Source of the DNA: Nectonema munidae
Lineage: Eukaryota; Nematomorpha; Nectonematoida; Nectonematidae
Length of the DNA stretch: 64,000 bases
Assembly (NCBI GenBank): GCA_030549495.1
Contig: JAUIRK010000216.1
Coordinates: forward strand, 131,501 to 195,500
Reading direction: 5' to 3'
Position numbers and translations under genes: made by a program. Within the stretch, counting starts at the first letter, position 1, and each line of letters begins with the position of its first letter. The notes under the pieces were generated by a model, which was not told where the DNA came from, searched no databases, and saw nothing but the letters and a program-made list of their open reading frames with translations. This document shows, one piece after another, positions 57,441 to 64,000 of the stretch.

Positions 57441-58120
57441 ACATTCGATCGACATTTTTTACTTCAAAAATAATTTAAAATTTATTAGAAAAACATTATA
57501 CTGACCTTTACTACTGACCCATAAAAAGTAAAAAATAAATTTTAATTTTCGACAGTTTTCTTTAATTATGACATTTTAAAATGTAAAAAACCATATTACC
57601 TTTGTGAATATAAAATATTGAAAAAATAATATATAAACTCATCACGTTAATTATTGGTATTTTTTGAAACTAGACAAAAGTTGACTAACCTCACATAAAA
57701 GCGGATTTTGGAAAAATAAAAATATATTTATTTGTAAAACCTAGCCTATTTTACCCACAAAGAGTATAGCTTCAAATATTGTACATTCGATCGACATTTT
57801 TCATTTCAAAAATAATTTAAAATTTATTAGAAAAACATCATACTGACCTATACTACTGACCCATAAAAAGTAAAAAATATATATTGATTTTCGACAGTTT
57901 TTTTTAACTATGACATTTTAAAATGTAAAAAACCATGTTTTACCTTTGTGAATATAAAATATTGAAAAAATAGTATATAAATTCATGACGTTAATTATTA
58001 TTGGTATTTTTTAAAACTAGATAAAAGTTCACTGACCTCAAATAAAAGCAAATTTTGGAAAAATGAAAATATATTTATTTGTATAACCTAACCTATGTTA
58101 ACCATAAAGAGTATACCTTT
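57441..58120 (+). repeat. Two-copy tandem duplication, period 342 bp
   Basis: acattcgatcgacatttttt at 57441 recurs at 57783, and the entire unit between follows (cttactactgacccataaaa, then aatttccgacag-like, cctttgtgaatataaaatat). The copies look roughly 90% identical by eye with small insertions. Each unit is non-coding. Confidence 0.88.
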
Positions 58121-58779
58121 CCAATGATACCATTTTCATCTTTTAATTTATATTATATATCATTTAAAATTTTTATTAGATGGTTATTTTTTTTTTCGTT
58201 CTTGTAAATTATTATGTTTTTTTTTCTTTCATCTCTATCCATATGGGTATGAAGAAATCACGATGAGGCAACGAAGCTTCCTTTTTCTCTCCCAATGGCC
58301 GGCCACATTAAAAGATTTCATTTTGATTTATTTCATCTGATATTATTATTATTATTATTTTTTTCTTTAATAAATTTCTTCTTCTTCTACTTTTCTTATT
58401 AATTTATGTACCTTCAGAATATCAGAAAAAAAAATTTCTTAAGTCAGTTTATGCTTTCAAGAAGAGTTTGGATCTGATGCTCGGTGTTTAAACTTGATTG
58501 TCTGGATGAGTAATACTCTTACAAAGTATATTTTTGCTTCTCATATTCACCAAAACATTTCTGTCATTAATAAATGTATTCTATTCATTTTTACCTCGAT
58601 AACAAAATTCTATTTGATGACGTTTTTATGTCGTTGCTTTCTTTTAAAAAGAAAATAAAAAACTACTTATTAAGTATCTACTAAAATAGTTTTTTACCAA
58701 AAGATTCACAAAAGAACTTTTAAGTTGATAATATTTGTAACAATTTATGCGTTGATATACATATTTTATTTCACAATGG
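58121..58779. other. Spacer with a LINE-tail-like fragment
   Basis: 58255-58370 has cgatgaggcaacgaagcttc and caatggccggccac followed by a (att)n run, which looks like the 3' end of another LINE. Otherwise AT-rich. Confidence 0.45.
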
Positions 58780-58968
58780 AGAAATCTAACTGACGGCCAT
58801 TTTGGCTATTGCTTTTTCCAGGATTGTAAATTATGTGATTATGTTTTATATTTTGTGAATATATATATATATCATTATAAATATATATATATGTGCACTT
58901 CACACTTCAATAACCTTCCGTAAAATTTTTTTTTTGAATAAATTTTTTTCTCTCTCTCTCTCTATTCT
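58780..58968 (+). mobile_element. LINE 3' tail ending in (TC)n
   Basis: actgacggccattttggcta, a tatata run, ccttccgtaaaattt and aataaatttttttctctctctc. Matches the inverted tail at 56036-56160. Confidence 0.6.
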
Positions 58969-60149
58969 ATTCTATGTAGAAAGTAAAGAATTTAATATAA
59001 ACAAAATCCATATGGTATAAAACTTAACTACGATCAAATAGAATTCACGAATTGAGAGTTTTTAAAATGAGAAATCATTAGTTTAACTTTTGAATTTTGA
59101 GAAACAAACTCTATTTTCAACAGGTTAAACATTTTATATATAAAAATAGTGTTATATTTTTAATACTCAAGAATTTTTTTTAAAATACGTTATATTATTA
59201 AACTTATATCTTTAAAATACTTATTTGAGCTAACCTTAGCATCCTTATTTTTTTCAATTTTTCATTGTTTTTTTCTGAAACATCTTATTTTGCTCTTCTA
59301 TTAAAAATGGGCCTTTTCATTTTTAAAAAAATTTCAAATATTAGATTATTCTGCATTTATTCAAAAACTGGTAATTGGGTATATTTTTTATAAATTTTAT
59401 ATTGTTTTGAATTTTTTTAGTTTTTAATACAAATTAGAATGTATATATTAAATAGTATGGAATTATTTGCATCCAAATTATAATAATAAATATATTAAAA
59501 CGAAACCCAATATTTTTTAACTTTTGTAAAAGATTAATTTAGAAAACTGGTAAAATATATTGCGAAATTGGTAAAAAAATTCATTTGATAAAGATACCTG
59601 AAAGAAAATCTTCCTGTTTATTTTACCCTACAGACTGAATCATTATTGGTGTGATGAAATTCGTTCGCTACACCTAAATGCTGAACATAGTAAAACTGTA
59701 TATAGATCATTGAACTTTTAAAGTGTTTTTATTATTTAATTATGGATCAATCAAAATACACCATTCTTTCGCTAATATACGCACGTTGGGATCAGAAACA
59801 CCTACCGGATATTAAATGAGAGCGCATTTTAGCATCCGTCATGTCCGCCATCTTGGATCTCGTCTGAGAACGAGAAAGACATGAATATGCAAGATTCGGT
59901 GTTTGGGTTGTTTTGGGTATCTATCAACCGAACTTAGCATACAAATCAAGAAACGAAATTCGAAATTTCATTGACACTTAATTGCATTCAATCATATATA
60001 ATTATATACAAAAATACTAGTGTGTACACCAAGAGGAAAGCATTTTTGTACAATATTTTATTTCACTTCATGAGAAAATTATCCAGCTTTCTCTGTATAG
60101 TGTACAGGCTTGGTCGTAGCGAGGATTCGTAGTTTACGAAGAAGGGTAG
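58969..60149. other. AT-rich spacer
   Basis: No gene. gagcgcattttagcatccg (59820-59838) is echoed by gagcgcattttagcggaag at 60437-60455, on either side of the Tigger tail below. Confidence 0.45.
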
Positions 60150-60370
60150 ACTGTTGAAGACTTTCCAGGATCATTCCATTGCTCACCAGGAAAGAAAACA
60201 TGAGCTGGATGTACTTCAGGGCTTCATGAACTGTGATGACCTTATTTTGTGGGCCCTCTATCTACTATTTCTCTTCCCCAGGAGCCAGGACATTGACTAC
60301 GATGTCCTCATCAGTTGGCTTAGATGCCATGAGAAGATCGTCATCTTCAGTTGCCCAGACTCATAGTTCT
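60150..60370 (-). pseudogene. Tigger-type transposase C-terminal fragment, decayed
   Basis: Read leftward: ATEDDDLLMASKPTDEDIVV, NVLAPGEEK, then, after stops, NKVITVHEALKYIQLMFSFL and SNGMILESL. An acidic stretch followed by xVTHxEALxxLxTLxxFxExQ is the usual C-terminal tail of Tigger/jerky proteins. Only this tail remains. The sequence is GC-rich relative to its flanks, as transposase remnants here usually are. Confidence 0.5.
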
Positions 60371-60964
60371 TTAGATCGGTTGTCATAACATCCAATGGAA
60401 TGTCGTATTTTTTGGGGTCCAAGATACATATTATCTGAGCGCATTTTAGCGGAAGATTGGTGCATTTGATTTTTTTTAACTAAATCCCTTGTTCTAAAAT
60501 AAAATTAATTTAAAATATTTAATACAAAGAATTGAAATTATGTCGCAAAATGTAAATAATCTAATGAAGTTTGATGTAAAAAAATATCAAATTTTTCAGC
60601 TTGCAGTTTGATAAGTCTGTCGACATTGCTGATGTATCTCAATTGGCTCAGCATGTTATATAAAACATAAATATTTATACATTCAACTATTCTTTGTTTC
60701 TCAATAAAAAAAGGTCTATATAAGTTTTTTGAAAGAGTTGGCATCCGTATCGTTCAACAATAAATAAATGTTCTCACTACTTACAAAATGTTAAACATGA
60801 CTGGTATAAGATCTACAGTTGCCAAAGCATTTATTATTCAATATTTTTATTTTATTTTAACGACGAGATAAGCAAACAGTTGAAATATGTTGTATCGCAA
60901 ACATGCCCTTGTTAAGTTTCTTGTATATTTTTAATATAATTTATTCTATTCCAGATTTTCATCC
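60371..60964. other. Spacer
   Basis: Nothing recognised beyond the gagcgcattttagc word at 60437. Confidence 0.4.
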
Positions 60965-62950
60965 ATGACTAAACGACGCAGATACTCAGAATATAACCTC
61001 AACATTGGCTTCACCACTCTGATTGCCAATGACGGCTTTAAAAAATCACAATGTGTTTTGTGGCATGCTGAGTGCAGAGTCAATGAAACCATAAAAACTC
61101 AAGCGTTATCTCGAGAAAAAACATTCAGAACACGCAAAAAAGGGTTTAGATTTCTTTAAACAGCATGAAAGGTGTGTTAAAAGCCAAAGAATCAATGGAA
61201 GTAAGTCGTTTCAGAAGCCGAGTTTAGCCGTAATGGAAGCCTCATGAGATTGCACTCGAAATTGCTAAACAAAAAAGCCTCACACAAATGGAGAAACTCT
61301 TCTTAAATCCTACATGATGAAAGCAGTAAATCTTATTCTCGGAAAAGCGAGTGCAAAGAAGAAACAGCAAGTGTATCCCTGTCAAATAATACTATACAGA
61401 GGCGCATTTTTAAAATGTCTATGGATGTAAATGAACAGATTTCGACTAAAATCAAAGTTTCCCCTTTGTTCTTCTTTCAACTCGAACGAGTCAACAAATG
61501 TAAGTTCATGTTCTCAGTCGCTTGTTTTCGTGAGATAAATAAATTCAAGTGATATCAAAGACGAATTCTTATTCTGTAGTGCACTTCAAACGACAACAAA
61601 GGCTGATGATGTCATGAAAAAAGTTTCAACTTTTTTTCAAAACCAAGATCTTCAATGGGAAAACGTGTGTGGGGTTTGTATGGATGGGGCAACGGCTATG
61701 CTGGGATCGAAACAGGATTCCACTCAAAAATGAAAAAACTAGCACGTCAAACAAAGGGCATCAACTGCATGATTTACCGGCATGCTCTCGCCTTTAAGAA
61801 TCTCCCTGCTTCACTTCAAGAAGTTCTTGAATCTGTAACCCAAGTTGTAAATTATGTGAAGACTCAAGCACTCAATACTCGCCTATTTAAAGAATTATAA
61901 GACATGAATGCTGACCACGAAGTCTTTCTCTTCTACACATTAGTACGTTGGTTGTCCAAAGTAAAAGTTATTAATCATGTCTTTGAAATTTAATATGAAA
62001 TTCCTGGAGACTCAAGAAAGAAAAGATCTTGTAGATCACTTAGAAGATGAAACATGGAATTAAAGTGTTGCTTACCTATCTGTCATTTTTGACCAACTGA
62101 ACAAGCTAAAGTTGAAGCTTCAAGGAAGGGAAGCACATGTTTTCCTTTTTCAAGATTGTCTTCGAGCCTTTGTTTTCAAACTGCAGAACTAACTTCGAAA
62201 AACCAATCTTGGAAACATCGTTATGTTTGAAAATCCTTATGGAGTGACGAATTAGTCTCACATCCAACTGGATCAGTTCCTCACGGATGAGATTACCGGA
62301 CATCTTCAGTCTTTAGAAATGAAAGTCGAGCGTTACTTCCCTGGGCTATCACAGTAACAGGAGGCCCTGGTAAAGAACCCATTTTGTACTAAACTTTATG
62401 TATCCAGCATACTAGATGATATCCAAGATGAATTTCTAGATCTACAGACCGACTCTTCAGCTTATGATCTCTTCAAGGTGAAATCCGTGACTCACTTCTG
62501 ATGCGCTATGTATCACTTATACTACAAAGCCAGAATTGTAGCTTTACGTATCCTTGTTCCATTTGCTTCTACCTACTTGTGAGGCAAGATTTCTTATCAA
62601 TATAAAAATAAAGAATAGGAACAGATAGGATGTTGGAGATGACATGAGACTGGCTCTAATAAACGTTCGGCTACGAATTTCAAAGCTTGCCGCTGAAATG
62701 CAGCATCAGGCATCTTAGTAGCTGGGTTGGATGGTTTCAAACCTATCTGTTTTTTTGTAAATGATCAATGTGACTAAATTTGCTAATAAATAAGTACAGA
62801 ATATTTAATTTATTTTTTTAGATGTTTTTACCCTCTTCACAGAAAATAAAAATTATACACATTAAGTAGAGGGTCACATGAGTTTCAAACTTTTAGTTAA
62901 GGGATCGCGGGTGTCAAAAGGTTGGGAACCCCGTATATGGAGAATGTCTC
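60965..62950 (+). pseudogene. Second ZBED5-like hAT transposase with a right terminal repeat, strongly degraded
   Basis: MTKRRRYSEYNLNIGFTTLI starts at 60965. QCVLWHAECRVNET is a damaged BED finger. Then, in shifting frames: IAKQKKPHTNGETLLKSYMM (61262-61320), VSLSNNTIQRRIFKMSMD, FFFQLDESTNVSS (61462-61500, LDEST kept, unlike the copy at 41030), DGATAMLGSKTGFHSKMKKL, LPASLQEVLESVTQVVNYVK then TQALNTRLFKEL (61803-61898), VRWLSKVKVINHVFE. ggttgggaaccccg at 62926-62939 is the right terminus of the CAGTGGTTCCCAACC type. No left terminus was found. At least eight frame changes. It diverges enough from the 40820 element to be a separate lineage. Confidence 0.78.

Positions 62951-64000
<1,050 letters not shown>

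Overview
This is an AT-rich, repeat-dominated window from an animal genome. Introns with GT-AG ends, tRNA-derived SINEs, non-LTR retrotransposons and many cut-and-paste DNA transposons rule out a prokaryote. The repertoire (Tigger/pogo, ZBED-type hAT, piggyBac, CR1/jockey-like and RTE-like LINEs, tiny TTAA elements) fits an arthropod; a copepod such as a sea louse is my guess, made from general resemblance and not tested.

Only two host genes can be named. A complete, intronless ER mannosidase-like gene (EDEM2) lies on the minus strand at 46031-47755. One exon of mitochondrial leucyl-tRNA synthetase (LARS2), with the HIGH-type signature and a clean 5' splice site, lies at the right end (63207-63405, plus). 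A third coding sequence is unrecognised: a 192-residue low-complexity protein ending in a CaaX prenylation motif (CVIS). It is present twice, inverted, at 10307-10885 (minus) and 36163-36741 (plus).

Layout. 1-2.2 kb: hAT end, Tigger end and a small hAT MITE with target duplication. 3.3-6.3 kb: a roughly 3-kb TTAA-type element filled with tandem arrays; an inverted, shorter relative sits at 43.0-44.9 kb. 6.9-8.4 kb: two MITEs with subterminal repeats. 10.2-10.9 kb: CaaX copy 1. 13.5-15.7 kb: miniature hairpins, hAT MITE, TTAA MITE. 15.8-18.7 kb: decayed transposase interrupted by a minisatellite. 21.1-22.8 kb: Tigger transposase gene with an intron. 23.7-25.0 kb: TTAA MITE, SINE, foldback MITE. 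27.0-29.4 kb: two LINE types. 31.0-32.8 kb: decayed member of an uncharacterised zinc-ribbon-like family. 33.3-35.2 kb: piggyBac. 36.1-36.9 kb: CaaX copy 2. 37.1-38.7 kb: hAT-like element with a perfect 8-bp target duplication. 40.8-42.8 kb: ZBED-type hAT. 46.0-47.8 kb: EDEM2. 50.4-57.0 kb: Tigger and LINE debris with SINEs. 57.4-58.1 kb: 342-bp tandem duplication. 60.1-62.9 kb: Tigger tail and a second ZBED-type hAT. 63.2 kb to the end: LARS2.

The genes do not form a pathway. No operon, CRISPR array, functional tRNA or rRNA gene, LTR retroelement, Polinton or toxin gene was recognised. All boundaries and family calls were read by eye; identities are estimates.
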